Under the pieces are notes generated by a model. The model was not told the origin of the DNA and did not search any database. It saw nothing but the letters and a program-made list of their open reading frames with translations. Positions 42,871-55,263 of a DNA stretch of 64,000 nt are shown here, piece after piece. Made by a program: the position numbers and the translations under genes. Numbering within the stretch: position 1 is the first letter of the stretch; each line of letters starts with the position of its first letter. The DNA is from Isoetes taiwanensis (lineage: Eukaryota > Streptophyta > Lycopodiopsida > Isoetales > Isoetaceae): positions 10,310,081 to 10,374,080 of the forward strand of contig JAJEKV010000047.1 in assembly GCA_021234155.1 (NCBI GenBank), given 5' to 3'.

Positions 42871-45800
42871 AGGTCGTATTTATCACCCGGATGTGGTTAA
42901 TCCAACCGCCGATGTGGTTAATCCAGCCACTAAATATCAGCCATGAAGTACTGTGCAGTTTGAAGACAAAACACCATTTTTTTTAAGACCAGCATTTCCA
43001 AACTCTCGGATTTCGTTCTCTGACTCCATTCCCAACTTCTGGTGTCGGAGAACTATTCAAGCTTCTTTGCCTTCCAAATGTTGCTCATGGCAAAGTCTAC
43101 TTTTTTAATGTAATCCGTGTCTTTATCTATTTTGTTCTTGACTGCCTTATCCTTACCAGCTTTGTTGTTAGACTTAATCTCCTTGTCATCCTCTATTTCT
43201 GTTCCTGTTTCTAATGAGTCAGAGCTTGAGCTAGAGCTGGATAACTTGCACTGCTTGTGCTTCTTAGCTTTTCCCTTACCTTGAGCAACTGCCATTGGTT
43301 ATGCCGGTTGTTCTTATGGTCTTTGTGCTTCAGTGCATTAGCATTTCCTGTTAGTGGGGCTCTTTCAGCTAGCAAGCTCTTTAGCTCTTGCATTTCTGTA
43401 CCTGCATCATTTTCTGTTAAGATGTCCTTCCACGGGGCGCTTTGAATAATGCCATGTGTTGCCAATGGGATCCCTAGGTTTAGTTGCCAAAAGGTACCGG
43501 TTGTGCCCTGGAGCCCTTATTGCACACATTTCATGATATAAATCGTGAGCTTCTTTATTGTTGCATTAGATGTTTGTTTAATTTTTCAAGACAAACAAAC
43601 AATCACAAGAGAACAGTTATAATACAAATCCTATTCCATATATCTCATACACTAATACAATAGTACCATGGGTCATTTAGGATCAGCTTTAGGATGACCT
43701 TGGAGGTACTTCCGCACTTGGTTTGTTCCAACTCTTCGGCCTAAGTTTCTAAGGATGTCCCTGGATATGCCTACTCTGATAGCAGTTGCCCTCTTCAAGA
43801 GTTATGTCGATCATAAGGCCATGATGAATGCATTGTAGAAGATAGGAAACAATGAAGTCGAAAATATGCAATGCCACTGCTTCACAAGAATGATGTGGTC
43901 GACGTTGTTTACTATTCTTGCATGCCAACTGAACCTTGAAAGTGCTATATGTAAGTAAACAAACTCCTCTCCACTCAAATAGAAGTTCTTATGGAAGACT
44001 ATATCATTCTACCATCTATAAGGAGGGATAAGTAATGGTTGAGAGCTCCCCCTGTTTGAGATTCCCTAGATGATGTAGTATCGCTCCTGTGCCATGATAT
44101 ATGTTCGTCGAGATGTACTGTCATGGGCTCGTTGTAAGTCTTTTTGATGGAGCCGAAGGTCAGCTCTGCTTCCTTCTATTGGGGCAGCTACATGAAGAGA
44201 TTGTTGGTCGGTTTCAAAGCATTGTATCTTCTCTTCGAATTCTTTATCCTTCTTGTTTGAATTCATGTCGACTGTGTCCATCACATCATCAAGCTTGTCC
44301 TTTGCAGGCTTTTATTCATCTGTTACTGTAGCCCGTAGTCTAAGAACGACGTTCATATCCTAAAGTCTAAGGGCTCCGGAATAGAGGATCCACCTATTAC
44401 ATTTTGGGCTCTATTAATACAAAGAATATGGCTAGAGCAGCATTGTAATAAGAGAACTATCTGGTGTCATCAAAGTTTATGGTCATGTAGTCTGGCATAC
44501 GCTGAGCTTTATTTGATGTGACCTTGCCATTATTTGGCACTTGACTCAAGTGGCTGGCAAGTCACATTCTTTTTGAAAAAGACTAGAAATAAGGTCAACA
44601 TCTATCTCTTTTGCATGAGGTGAGGTGGCATACTATCGCTTGAGTAGCCATGCTGAGGCGCTAGCTGACCTTGCAAAATGGATATTCAAGCATTTCTATG
44701 AGCAAAAAAATTGACTATGAGTTAAGAGTACAGTTGTGAGGTCAAAATGAAGGCATTCTCAATTTATAGACAAATTTTAATTCTAGAATGCTTGGGGTTT
44801 CTAAAATTTTAGGCCATTTGGGATAATGTTGAAGACTATCAGGCTAATTTAATGTCATAATTGCATGCATTTCTGTAATGATCCCAGTGCAACAAATTTC
44901 AGGTGATTTGGAACATGCGTAATCGAGTTATGGTTGTCCAAAAATGGAGGTACTCTTATTGTGCGATGGAGGCCAAAGTAAAGAATTTTAGTTTTGCTTT
45001 GAGTGCATCCTAAATGTACATGGTGTGATCTTGGTCAAGATGGAGTACCATATATGTACACTTTGTTCTATAAATTTCTTCAAATCCCCTACCATAATCA
45101 ATTATTTAAATTCAACTAGACCCTAAACTATATTTTTACAATCAGTTTTTAGATCTCCTGGATTCGTCTAAGGCCGATGAGAACTGAGAGAGAGAACATA
45201 GTATATATGGGGGAGAAAGGAGCCAAATGAGGCCTGGGCCAAAAAGGCATTTCTAACCACTACATTCCGCCTTTGATAAGGAAAAATGGGCACCAAAAAC
45301 AGGACTGCACTGATTCCTTGGCTGGGTAATTGATCTAAAAACTATCCAACATTGTGGCCAGCTTCCTCCATTACAGAAACAATTAGGGGAATCAATCAAA
45401 CACTCTTGAAATAGTAAAGAAAGAGAGAATAGAGTAGCAATCTCCTTCCTCATGGTCATTTAATTGTTCCTAAGGTAGAAAATGAATTTGCAAGAACCGC
45501 AGTTATAACCCCACCGCTCCACATTCTAAGCTTCTTGATCAAAGTGAACTTCGTGTTCATAACTACTACATGATGCTCTTTAGAGTAAAATGAAGTATAA
45601 CCTCTTTGAGCCATGAGTTTCCTACCAAAGCAAATAGTATATATCTCAAACTAGACTGCATGACTCAAATGAACACTTAGTTGTATCCTCCACATAACTG
45701 AGAGTTAACAAAATACCAAATTCTTCTACATGGGCATCACATATGCTAGTCATGGTGAACTATATGTAGGCAACACGTTATTGATGCACGGAGTAATCCC

Positions 45801-48800
45801 CTTCACGCCTTGGGTGGTGTTGCCTATGTACTACCACTAGATTCTCAAATCAAGAGGTAGAGAGTAGGCTACATAAGGATACCATGTCTATCATGACTGC
45901 ATTTATGCTTCTTCCTAGTGCTCTCTTTGGTCATTATCTACCAAAGGAGAAGACAAAAAATGTCTCTCGTGAATGTTTAGGCATAGTCTTGTAAATTAAG
46001 ACAAGTTAAGATTCTTCAAGAAATTGAGTGTACAATCCCTATGACACAAAAAGACAAGGGAATAAATACAACATAAGGAATTATTGCTTTTGACACTGAC
46101 TTGACAAATGTGTGGGTTATTCCATTCCAAAGGATACTCACTCGATGGCATCAACGTACATTATATGCGCTATTTGGCTAAGCAAACCCAAAGGCTTTTG
46201 CGCGGACATGATTGGGTAACGAATGATATAAATTGTTCAAATGTGAAACTATATTGGCAAATACTAGGCATTAGAATTTATAAGCGAACAAATTTTTAAA
46301 TCTCTTGGTCATTGGTCATGGTTGTCATGAAGGTAATTGAAGGGCAAATTTTCAAGACTAATTGCAAATACATAGTACAATGAATTGCTGCATACGTTTG
46401 AATTGCAAATATTTAAGAATAATGTTTAAACTAGGTAATGAGATCATTTCGATAATAACGTCAGTCATATTATAAGAGATTGACCTCGTTTTCTAGGTTC
46501 TTACCTCATATCAAGAATAATTTGTGTTAATGAGTTTTAAAGATTCCTTAAAGGGAGAGAAGAAATAGAATAGTTTTATCTTTTTCTTTTCCTTTTCCTT
46601 TCCTTTTCCTTTTCTTTTCCTTTTAGAGCCATCTTATTTATTTACAGCAAAAAATGATAGTACTACTATAAAAATACAACAAAGGCTCTTCCATAATACA
46701 AAATACATTTGCAGGAGCCAAGACAGATAGAAACTCTATTCTAGAATAACCACAAAAAAAATTACTTATACAGCTCTTTAGACATTTCTTTAAGTGTGAA
46801 CTCTTTGTACACCATTTTTTGCAGTAACCTTTCCGAGAGATAATGATCTTTGAAGCCTTGCAATTCTCTCAAAGGTGTGATAATCATTTTCTTTTTGGAA
46901 TATCAAGCCCTTTTTTGTATTCGAGACCTTGTCTTTAGACTTAAGCTCACCACGTTCGAACATATTGAAGATTTCATTCTGCATCCCCAATCTGTAGCAA
47001 GAAGAATAAGCTAGTTGTAGCACTAATGTTGTTTCAAAATACAATTTAACTTACCTTGTCTTCTATTAATGCAAGTTAGAACAAGTTATCATGTCCTTCA
47101 AGTATTGCCCTTTTATTTGGTTCATCATATGTAAGGCAACACTTGAGAGCAGACTGATCTTTAAGCTCTAACCAATTGTCAGGTGTTCTGAGAGCTTCAC
47201 TGTACTTTTCATTGAAGAGATCATGTTCTTTGTATATGAAAGGATTTCATCAATAAAGCTCATTTTTAGCATGCACTCTTTGTCAACATTGTGAGTGTAG
47301 TTTTTGCTTCATCATCTTCCAAACCACAGTACACTACACAGAGAACATTTAGATATCAAAAGTTGTTTTCCTTTTTGTAAAGTTGTATCCTGGACTTAAA
47401 ACCGTGATTACCCCCAAAAATATAACGTATATATTGCTTGTTCCTTGTCATACTTGAAGGGATCCTCACATTACGTACTCTATGCCTACAAGAACTATTA
47501 TAGGAGCTACATGTGCTTGAGGATTACTTCTGATTTTATTATTTAGATTTTTAAAAAGATCCAGTTGAACTGGAAATCTTACTCCTCTCCAGAAATCAAA
47601 GTCTTCTTCTTGCTCTTGGATGAAGTTCAATTTCCAATTTGAAGTTATTAGATGTGCTCTTTCTCAAATATAATAGAGATTAGCTCAATTGGAGGTCTTT
47701 CAATGCCTCGTTCTTTATTTGCACTAAACCTTTGTTTGACTAAAGTTTGTTTTTGGGTTGCAGCATTCCTGAATAGTGTTGTGCAGGTATTTAGAGGCAT
47801 CCCCACCCCCCCCAAAAAAAAAAAAAAAAAAAACTAGTGATAGCCCGACTGAGCACTCTGGCACCTCCGGCAAGCAGCTAGAGCTACATATCGACTGAAT
47901 TTTCTGCTGAGAAAAGGATATAATGAATTCATCCTAAATAAATACATCTCTTCGACCTACCCTTATCTCACAGATCGTCAATTCGACTGCCTTAGATCCA
48001 TGCATTATTTCAATAAGGGCATATGTGAAGCTTGTGCTGGAGTGATTCTGGACTTCATTCAGGTGCCTCTTGATGAGCTCATATCGTTAGCTCTTCATTG
48101 GTTTGATGTTGACTGGTACAAAATGCCTTCATGTCGAAATACTATGGAATATACGCATTCCTTTGTTGATTTGCCAGCCATTCCTCCTATCTTTTATTGA
48201 TCTCATCTCTGTATGCATATATTTGGTCTACTCATCATTGAACAATCGAAGAATATTTCTTGATAATTACCTGCTTATGTCATTGTGATTGGATACTTTT
48301 TGTGATTCTGGCCTTATGGGTCTTATCTATATTTAGGCATCATGCCTATCTTTTGTATTTTCTTATAAGTTATGATTAATATAAATCCCTTCCTTTTCCT
48401 CAAAAAAATAAAAGAAAAAAAAAACTCCTTGCTTTTCTTAGATTTTTAGTTTCGAAATGTGTTGGTTTTATTGCTATTTAATCAGCATGTCATTTAAACC
48501 TGAATGGCAAATGTAATAGCATTATGCAACTGTATATGACTTTAGACCTAAAATGCATCAGTGGAATTTATTTCCATAATACCTCCTAAGTAGACATGTG
48601 GACCCCAAGCATGTGCTATTTGCATCATTAACAATGCCTACTTATGCAGATTCTAAGATGTCATGTTCGGATATTAAGTTTCATAAGAACTATGATTATT
48701 ACCTAATTCTTGCTAGTTATCAGACCTATGCTGATGAACTATCTAGAATAGAAAACATATACCAAGCAATATATCAATCATAATTATAGAAAGCAGCATG

Positions 48801-49493
48801 AATTCCTCCTCAGATATCCTATGTCATCGTTAGATATAGAATGAATGAAAAGCACATACTGAACATATATCAATCAGAATTCGGGAAAGCAATATGAATT
48901 TCTCAAATATTCCATTGTCATCCTTAGATAGAGGAAGCACATCCCAAGCTCCACATTCCAATTATTTCTCCATGTTTTGATGGATTATCTAAGGTTCAAA
49001 TCCCTAGAGAGATGCCACATATATATCTTCAAGAAATCAGCTCTCCTTGCACATCTCAGCTCTTTTTACACATCTTAAAACTTGTATTGAATATGGATTT
49101 GCATCTACATATTAAGGCCTGATAGTCAATCGGACGTCATTCTAGTCAGGGCTCGGGTGGGTATAGATTGTTAGAGCAATTAAATTGGTATAAGGAAGTT
49201 AGCTATGGTAATGTTGAAATTTAAATGCAAATATTATTATAGATGCTATCGGTCCGAGTGGACAAATAAGAAAATAGAAAGGGAAATCCTGATATGCTTC
49301 TAAGGGAAGCTAATTGGGATTGTTGCACATAATGGATGAGAGATATGGCAGTCCAGAAGCTATGAAACAGCCACCACATGCATGCTAACTGAATAGAAGG
49401 ATAAATTGCCCAATGTAGAGATAGTTATAGGCTATAAATTGCAAAATCATGCCATTTCAATGGTACCCGTCTTCTAGAGAATGAATCGAATGC
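42871..49493. other. 6.6-kb stretch without a supported gene
   Basis: Only short frames. One minus frame at 43053-43295 is a Ser-run plus Lys/Asp-rich low-complexity peptide, and the frame at 43211-43465 overlaps it. Neither shows a domain. A polypyrimidine tract (CTTTTCCTTTTCC repeats) lies at 46577-46625, a C-then-A homopolymer pair (CCCCCCC, A-run) near 47805-47833, and a small inverted repeat TATGTAGGCAACAC / GTGTTGCCTATGTA at 45763-45826. I see no RNA gene. Confidence 0.4.
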
Positions 49494-50046
49494 TGTAACA
49501 CCCATACGGGTATCCATACCATATGAGTATTCTACTCATATGTATAAAAGATGGTGTATTCATACCATATGAGTATTCTATTCATATGTACAAAAGATGG
49601 TCGCCACACGGATGCAAAAATATAGTTGCACAAGAGGCAGGGTTTAAACTCGCAACCTTCTAGTTGCGAGTCATTCATCTTTGCCAAGTGCGCTGCCAAT
49701 ATTAATTGAAGAGATTCCCTCACATCTTCTTCATATGCAGGGTTGATTCCTGGAGGGTCTAGAATATCCTAGAACCTACATGCATACGCGACACTTGGCA
49801 TTATCTTGTCCATTGGAATGGCACAATCCTGGTCGTTGGCCTAGATATATATATAGGCACCTTCTTCTTGCGAACCATTCCATTCCATGCCAGTCTTGAG
49901 CCTTCTGGGCATTTCTCTTGCCTTGGGGCCATTGTATTTTTATTTCTTCATCATATATCAAATTCTTTGCCAACCTCGGCATATCTCTTTCGTATTTCTT
50001 GCATACTCTTCGCGTGTTTCCCTTGTTTTCGCGTAGGTTCGTGATA
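49494..50046 (+). repeat. gypsy-2 5' LTR
   Basis: 553 bp. U3 begins with a 46-bp direct duplication (CATACCATATGAGTATTCTA at 49516 and 49562), absent from the gypsy-1 LTR. The antisense tRNA-like stretch occupies 49637-49698, and ATATATATATA at 49843-49853 is a TATA-box candidate. It ends GTTCGTGATA, changed from the expected GTGACA. Confidence 0.88.
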
Positions 50047-50126
50047 ATTTAAATCGAAATCCCTTATCGGTTCTTGCCTGCTCCGATTCTAACGATTTCT
50101 TTACCTATATATAATGGTTCTTATCT

Positions 50127-51540
50127 CTATGGAGGATATTTTATCCTTATTACAACAACAATGCATTAGCATTTGAGCAAGAAACTATCTCCTCATTATT
50201 GTGCAATGTTCCTCAAGGCATCCACATTGTATCAGAGGCCCCAGGTTCAGGAAAAATAGTCTTGATCAAACACCTCCTACGATGCTACATTCAAACAGGA
50301 AAACGACCCATTGTTACACAATTATTGGCATAGCAACTCTTGATATCAAGACAAGTCGTGACAATTCATCATCAATTTGAAATCTTCATAAGAAACCAAT
50401 GATCTCACATAATACAAAGAATATGCGTAAGATACCAGCAAACAAATGGTTTTGATGCATTAATAGTTAATGAAATATCTACAACCATCACATTAAACAT
50501 GGTACTTCAGCAGATTTCTGAGGTAGCATGCACCCTAATGGAAGAATTGATCACAATAAGATGCATCATACTATTTAAAGACTATGCAGAAGTGCCATTA
50601 ATTTGATGTCATTAAAAATACTCCAATGTCAAACCTTGCACTTTTAACAAACAAAGAAATACAATCTTGAAACATCAATACACTCACATGACTTGGATTA
50701 TTCCGCAATCCCGAACATCATAAGATTGAGATAGCCAATCGAGAAAAATTCCTTTGCATGAATCTGCTTCTAGCTTTGGATTGAGGTCACCAAAACCTAA
50801 AATTAGTCTACCCGAGAAGTTTGACAGCACTCGGTCCAAGCTTCATGCTTTTTTAAATCAGATCAAGCTTATGATCCAACTCCATCCTCATAGATATCCC
50901 ACGGCCCATGAATAAGTTGGATTGATTGGTTCTCTTCTCACAGGGCCAGCTCTAAGTTGATTTGCTCCTTTATTGGAGAAAGGAGCTCCAGAGTTGCAAG
51001 ATTTTGTTGTTTTCACTGCAGAGCTCGAGGCATGCTTTGGAGACACAAATCGGCAGTGCAGAGCAGTCACAAAACTCTGCAATCTCAGACAAGATTCTCG
51101 TCCAGCTTCAGTTTATGCGTCTGAATTCCGTCAAATTGCAATTGATACTGCATGGGATGATGCTGCTCTCCGTGATTGTTTTCAGAGAGGACTTCAAAAG
51201 GATGTCAAAGATATGTTGAGGTCTATGGAGGACCCTAAGAATCTCGAAGAAGCCATCAGATTTGCAGTTCACTGTAATATTCGGCTCCTTGAATGTAGGC
51301 AAGAGAAATGTAGTCGGGTCTTTCCAATCCTACGGGTGTCTGTAGTTACGCCTGCCCCAATCTCATATAGCAGATCCGGGCCTGAGCTCACACAGATTGA
51401 TCATGCAGTTTGAGAGCCCTTGTCTGTGGCTGAGAAACAACATCTCAGAGAGGTCAATCTTTACCTATGGAGAAACTGGTCATATTGCTCGTGGATGCCC
51501 TGTGAAGTGCACAATCAGCTAGCAAACTCCAGGAGCCAGT
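50127..51540 (+). pseudogene. gypsy-2 gag, interrupted
   Basis: ATGGAGGATATTTTATCCTT at 50127 matches the gypsy-1 gag start for about 11 codons and then changes abruptly into helicase-like sequence. Gag resumes near 50757 with CATGAATCTGCTTCTAGC (HESASS). It continues through KISLPEKFDS, LLEKGAPELQDFVVFTAELE (50973 on) and AIRFAVHCNIRLLECRQEK. The zinc knuckle near 51450-51490 (gypsy-1: CLYCGGAGHIARGC) survives only in shifted frames, as GHIARGCP. Stops and shifts exclude function. Confidence 0.8.
50160..50740 (+). pseudogene. PIF1-type (SF1B) DNA helicase fragment inside gypsy-2 gag
   Basis: The frame gives ALAFEQETISSLLCNVPQGI, HIVSEAPGSGKIVLIKHLL and RCYIQTGKRPIVT. After an in-frame stop near 50331, LLISRQVVTIHHQFEI follows, then DALIVNEIS and CIILFKDYAEVPLI. 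This is the ordered N-terminal half of a PIF1/RecD2-like helicase: Walker A (APGSGKI, family GGPGTGKT), motif Ia, the T-x-H-x-x-F block, Walker B (LIVNEIS, family LIVDEIS) and motif III (KDYAEVP, family GDFAQLP). The catalytic Asp-Glu is now Asn-Glu and the motif III Gln is now Glu, so it is dead. The source could be a cellular PIF1, a Helitron or a viral helicase. The sequence does not decide. Confidence 0.72.
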
Positions 51541-51593
51541 CCGAGTAGTTACTGCTCATCGGCTGGCCATCATTTCTCGCTTACACACTTCAT

Positions 51594-51842
51594 GACAGAT
51601 TTATTCCATCGGATAAGGTTCGTAAGGAATTTTTTATCTCTATAATATTGGAATCAGAGGTTGGGAGGTTGGAAGCATTGGCGCAACTTAGTAGTGGTGC
51701 AAATGCTTGCTTTATGGATAATACATTCACTACTAAGCAGACGATCCCTAGAAGCAAGGCTGAACATCCTAGTTCTATCGATGTGATTGATGGACGTGAG
51801 ATCTCCTTGGATGCAGTCACAGAATGTACTACACCTCTTTAG
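51594..51842 (+). pseudogene. gypsy-2 protease, degenerate
   Basis: EALAQLSSGANACFMDNTFT and IDVIDGREISLDAVTECTTP parallel the gypsy-1 protease. The catalytic Asp is lost (LSSGA instead of LDCGA) and a stop follows TECTTPL. The remainder up to about 51950 is readable in another frame. Confidence 0.8.
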
Positions 51843-51949
51843 GTTTTGTCCGAAGGAGTTTAGCATTTCCTTCAATCTCATCGTTAGCTTACATGTGCCA
51901 TTAATCTGCCCTGACTCGAGCTACATAACCATCAGATTGATTGGCATAC

Positions 51950-52326
51950 TAGATCTTTCCGATTTGTTAGTTCTAACTCTAGTTCCACAGGCATCTGCAC
52001 CAACATCTACTTCAGTCCATGCAGTATCGTGGGCTCTTGATTATGTTCTTGCTGATGTTCCAGTTCTTGTTTTTGCTCCATGTCCTGATTTGGCTTTTGT
52101 CTCTGCTCTGGTTCATGCCCCTGATTTTGACGATATTCTAGATGATGTCCCAGCTTTAGTTCCTCCTGTTCCTATTTCTGCTATTGCTCATGCTCCCGCT
52201 CCTGCTCCTGCTCTTATTCCTCCTCTTGATCTTGCTCTCATTCAGGTCCCGCTTCTTCACACCCTCAATTTCGTACCTCAAAGATTTCTCTTCGCGAGTT
52301 TATTAGATCTGGAAGGCAAGATCTAA
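51950..52326 (+). other. gypsy-2 PR-RT linker
   Basis: Ala/Pro/Val/Leu-rich repetitive coding stretch (PALVPPVPISAIAHAPAPAP). It corresponds to gypsy-1 37691-38045. No catalytic motif. Variable linkers of this kind are unusual in chromoviruses and seem a trait of this family. Confidence 0.6.
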
Positions 52327-52399
52327 GTTTAGTATTTACAATCTAAGTTCATCCAACAGCTAGCTCTACACCGGTCAAATCTGCTCCAATGCTTCGAGG

Positions 52400-53110
52400 A
52401 TGATTTCTTTGACGTTTTTGACAAAGTCAAGGCCAACACGGTCCCAGAGTATCGTCCATATGATTGTCCTATTGATTTGCAGCCTGAGACGATGCCGTCA
52501 TATGGTCCGTTATATGTTTATCTCCTGCTGAGTTGAAGGTTTTGTGAGATTATATTGAGGAGAATCTAGCTACTGGCTTCATTCGACATTCTTAGTCCCC
52601 TGCTGGAGCACCCATATTCTTTGTCAAAAAGAAGGATGATTCTCTACACCTCGTCGTTGATTATCATGGCCTCAACAAAATCACAGTGCCGAACTGCTAT
52701 CCGCGTCCACTAATTCCAGAGTTGTTGGAGCAGCTCCAAGATGCGTACTATTTTACGAAGGTTGATCTTCTGGATGCCGAATATCTCATCTGTATCCGAG
52801 AGGGCAATGAGTGGAAGACGACATTTCGTGCTCGGTATGGCCATTTTGAGTACACAGTTATACCTTTTGGGCTTAACAATGCTCCAGTAGTATTCCAACA
52901 TATGGCCAACGATGTTTTCTAGGTATGATATCCTTATTTATTCTAAGGCTCTTAAAGAACATGAGAAACATGTTCAAGAGATCCTTCAGAAGTTTCGTGA
53001 ACATGGGTTATATGCCTAACTCGAAAAGTGTCAGTTCGATCAGAGGCTATTGTATCACCTTTCATGGAGTCTCTATGGATCCCAAAAAGGTAAGCATGGT
53101 TTTGGAGTGA
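52400..53110 (+). pseudogene. gypsy-2 reverse transcriptase, broken
   Basis: Blocks in order: VPEYRPYDCPIDLQP, a STOP-containing ELK..region, [55 protein letters not shown] and [20 protein letters not shown], then [17 protein letters not shown] stop follows. The catalytic YxDD box is damaged: only YDILIYSKAL (52926 on) remains of the usual 'YLDDILIYS'. At least four frame changes. Confidence 0.88.
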
Positions 53111-53204
53111 CAAACACCTTCTTTCGTCTGAGATGTTCAATGTTTTCTTGGATTTATAAACTTCTATCAGCATCTTATTCGGAAATTGCCCTTTCTTTGA
53201 CATG

Positions 53205-53574
53205 CCTTATGGCAAAGGATGTTCCATTTGAATGGAGTGTGGAAGCAGAAACGGCTTTCATTACTTTGAAGCATGCTTTTACGACGGCACCAATTCTTGC
53301 TCATGCAGATCCTTCGTGCCCATATATTGTCGAAGCAGATGCTTCTGATTTTGCTCTTGGTGATATCCTATCACAGGAAGGGAATGACCATGAGCTACAT
53401 CTGATCGCCTATCACTCGCGAAAGTTCCAGGCTGCTGAAATCAACTATTCAATTTATGACAAGGAGCTGTTAGCTGTAGTTGATTCTTTCGAGGAGTGGA
53501 GACATTTTCTGGAAGGATCTCCTCATAAGGTCACAGTCTATATGAATCATCAAAATCTGGAATATTTTCAGTAG
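53205..53574 (+). pseudogene. gypsy-2 RNase H domain
   Basis: FEWSVEAETAFITLKHAF, ILAHADPSCPYIVEADAS, DFALGDILSQEG, LIAYHSRKFQAAEINYSIYD and KELLAVVDSFEEWRHFLEGS are the ordered blocks of Ty3/gypsy RNase H. This is the best preserved pol domain. It ends in a stop after NLEYFQ, where the family continues 'YFxxxxxLxxRQARW'. Confidence 0.88.
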
Positions 53575-53639
53575 CATACTCAAGTATTATCTCACATTGA
53601 TTTCGTGATCAAGTACCATCTTGGACCTCTTCAAGGGAA

Positions 53640-54760
53640 GCCTGATGCCTTGTCTCGACGCTCTTACCTTGAGCCTAAACTGGAGAATCCTAAATTTGAT
53701 CAGCAATCATATAGGTTATCCTAAGGCCTGATCGGTTCCAACTTATGGCCGCCACTTTTTTCGAGATGCTCATGATACAGTCTTGTTGGAGTCTTTTTGG
53801 GCATCTCTGCCCTCCGATCCATTTGCTCAAGATGTATTTTCACATCTTGGCACAACATCATCTTCTCGACAAATGCAATCGGACTATGATCGTTTTGAAA
53901 TTCGAGATGGACTTCTATTCCGTGATGAACTTCTGTATCTCCCAGATGGTGCTTCTTGACTTTGGGTTCTCCAAGCTTGTCATGACTCGCCTATGGCTGG
54001 ACATTTTGGACTAGCCAAGGCTCTTGAACTCATTAGTCGGGAGTATTGGTGGCCAGGGCTGTCGCTCTGTCGAAGTGTTTATTCGATCCTGTGATATCTG
54101 TTGTTGAGCAAAGGTTCCGAAACATCTTCCTCATGGTATTGCCTATTCCAGATGGATCTTGGAAGAGTATTTTTGTAGACTTTATTCTAGAGTTGCCACT
54201 CTTGAGACCATGATGTGACCATGGTCATTGTTGATCGCTTCTCTAAGATGGCTCATTTTATTCCCTGTAATGTCACCATCATCAGTGAAAGAATGGCCAA
54301 TCCTTTCCTTTGTGAAGTAGACAGACTTCATGGACTGCCAGACTCTATTGTCAGTGATCGGGATCCAAGTTCATCGCAGGATTTTGGAAGCGGCTTTTGA
54401 AGTTATTGTATATTGACCGCTCATTGACATTCAATCATCATCCAGAAAGTAATGGCCAAGTGAAGCATACTAATTGGACTTTAAAACAACATTTGAGGTG
54501 CTTTATCAGTTTCAGCAGGATGATTGAATTGATTATCTTCCATTAGCTGAGTTTGCCTATAATAACACAATACATGCTTCCATTAGCCAGACTCCATTCT
54601 TTCTGAACTCTGGCCAACATCCTCGATCATCTTTAGTGTCGCTGGCAGTGACTCTGTCAACCTTAAGCCGAGTCTCGACTTGAGAAACTCCGGGCTCTTC
54701 AATCGGATCTTCATCACCATCTTCTCCGGGCATAGGAGCGCTATCGGCATTATGCAATTT
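53640..54760 (+). pseudogene. gypsy-2 integrase, broken
   Basis: After PDALSRR the region has ERDGLLF-like and HDSPMAGHFGLAKALELISR remnants of the H2C2 zinc-binding domain. The catalytic core follows: [31 protein letters not shown] and LAEFAYNN, with the catalytic residues spread over different frames. The SDRDP Asp is present. The first Asp block (D-F-I-x-x-L-P) is only faintly readable near 54178. Confidence 0.82.
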
Positions 54761-54779
54761 ACATCGGCAAGAAGCTCCT

Positions 54780-55200
54780 ACATTTCATGTTAGTGACCTT
54801 GTCTGGCTTCTTCGTAGGGATCTCCCTACCTCATGTTCCTGCAACAAGCTTGACTATCATCGCCTTAGTCCTTACTAGATCACGGCTAAGAGATGTGGCA
54901 TTCCGGCTCCATCTCCTTTCAGTTGTTCGTCTCTATCCAATATTTCATGTTTCAGTGTTGGAGCCCTATACAGTTAATCCTTTTCCAGATCGCGTTCCTC
55001 TGCCGCCACCACCAGTGGAGATTGATGATCATGAAGAGTTCGAGGTTTTAGAGATTTCAGACTCCAAGTTTCTGCGTCAGTGGCTGTAATACTTTATCGA
55101 TTGGGAAGGTTACTCATCAAGCGATAGAACCTGGGAGCCTATCGAGAATCTGAGTAATGCTCCTGATAAAATTGCAGAGTTTCACCGATACTACCCGATA
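54780..55200 (+). pseudogene. gypsy-2 integrase C-terminus and chromodomain
   Basis: VRLYPIFHVSVLEPY (family 'IHPVFHVSLLKPY') and EEFEVLEISDSKFLRQWL are followed by a stop. [20 protein letters not shown] and [16 protein letters not shown] complete a chromodomain. Chromodomains direct these elements to particular chromatin marks. The presence here assigns the family to the chromoviruses. Confidence 0.85.
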
Positions 55201-55250
55201 AGCTAAGTTCAAGTACCCCGGCTCCAGCTCCGAGGACTCGTCGCCGTCGT

Positions 55251-55263
55251 AGGAGGGGGATGG
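55251..55263 (+). other. gypsy-2 polypurine tract
   Basis: AGGAGGGGGATGG immediately precedes the TG of the 3' LTR, the position required for plus-strand priming. The same tract occurs inverted at 37568-37579 in gypsy-1. Confidence 0.85.

Noticed and set aside
43053-43295. Ser/Lys/Asp-rich minus-strand protein
   Set aside because: Low-complexity composition only. Could be a fragment of a retrotransposon gag or nuclear protein, but nothing supports a specific call.
50220-50245. Primer-binding site resembling tRNA-Met (TATCAGAGGCCCC)
   Set aside because: It lies 180 bp past the LTR end and inside the helicase-derived insert, so it cannot be the element's PBS. The resemblance is coincidental.
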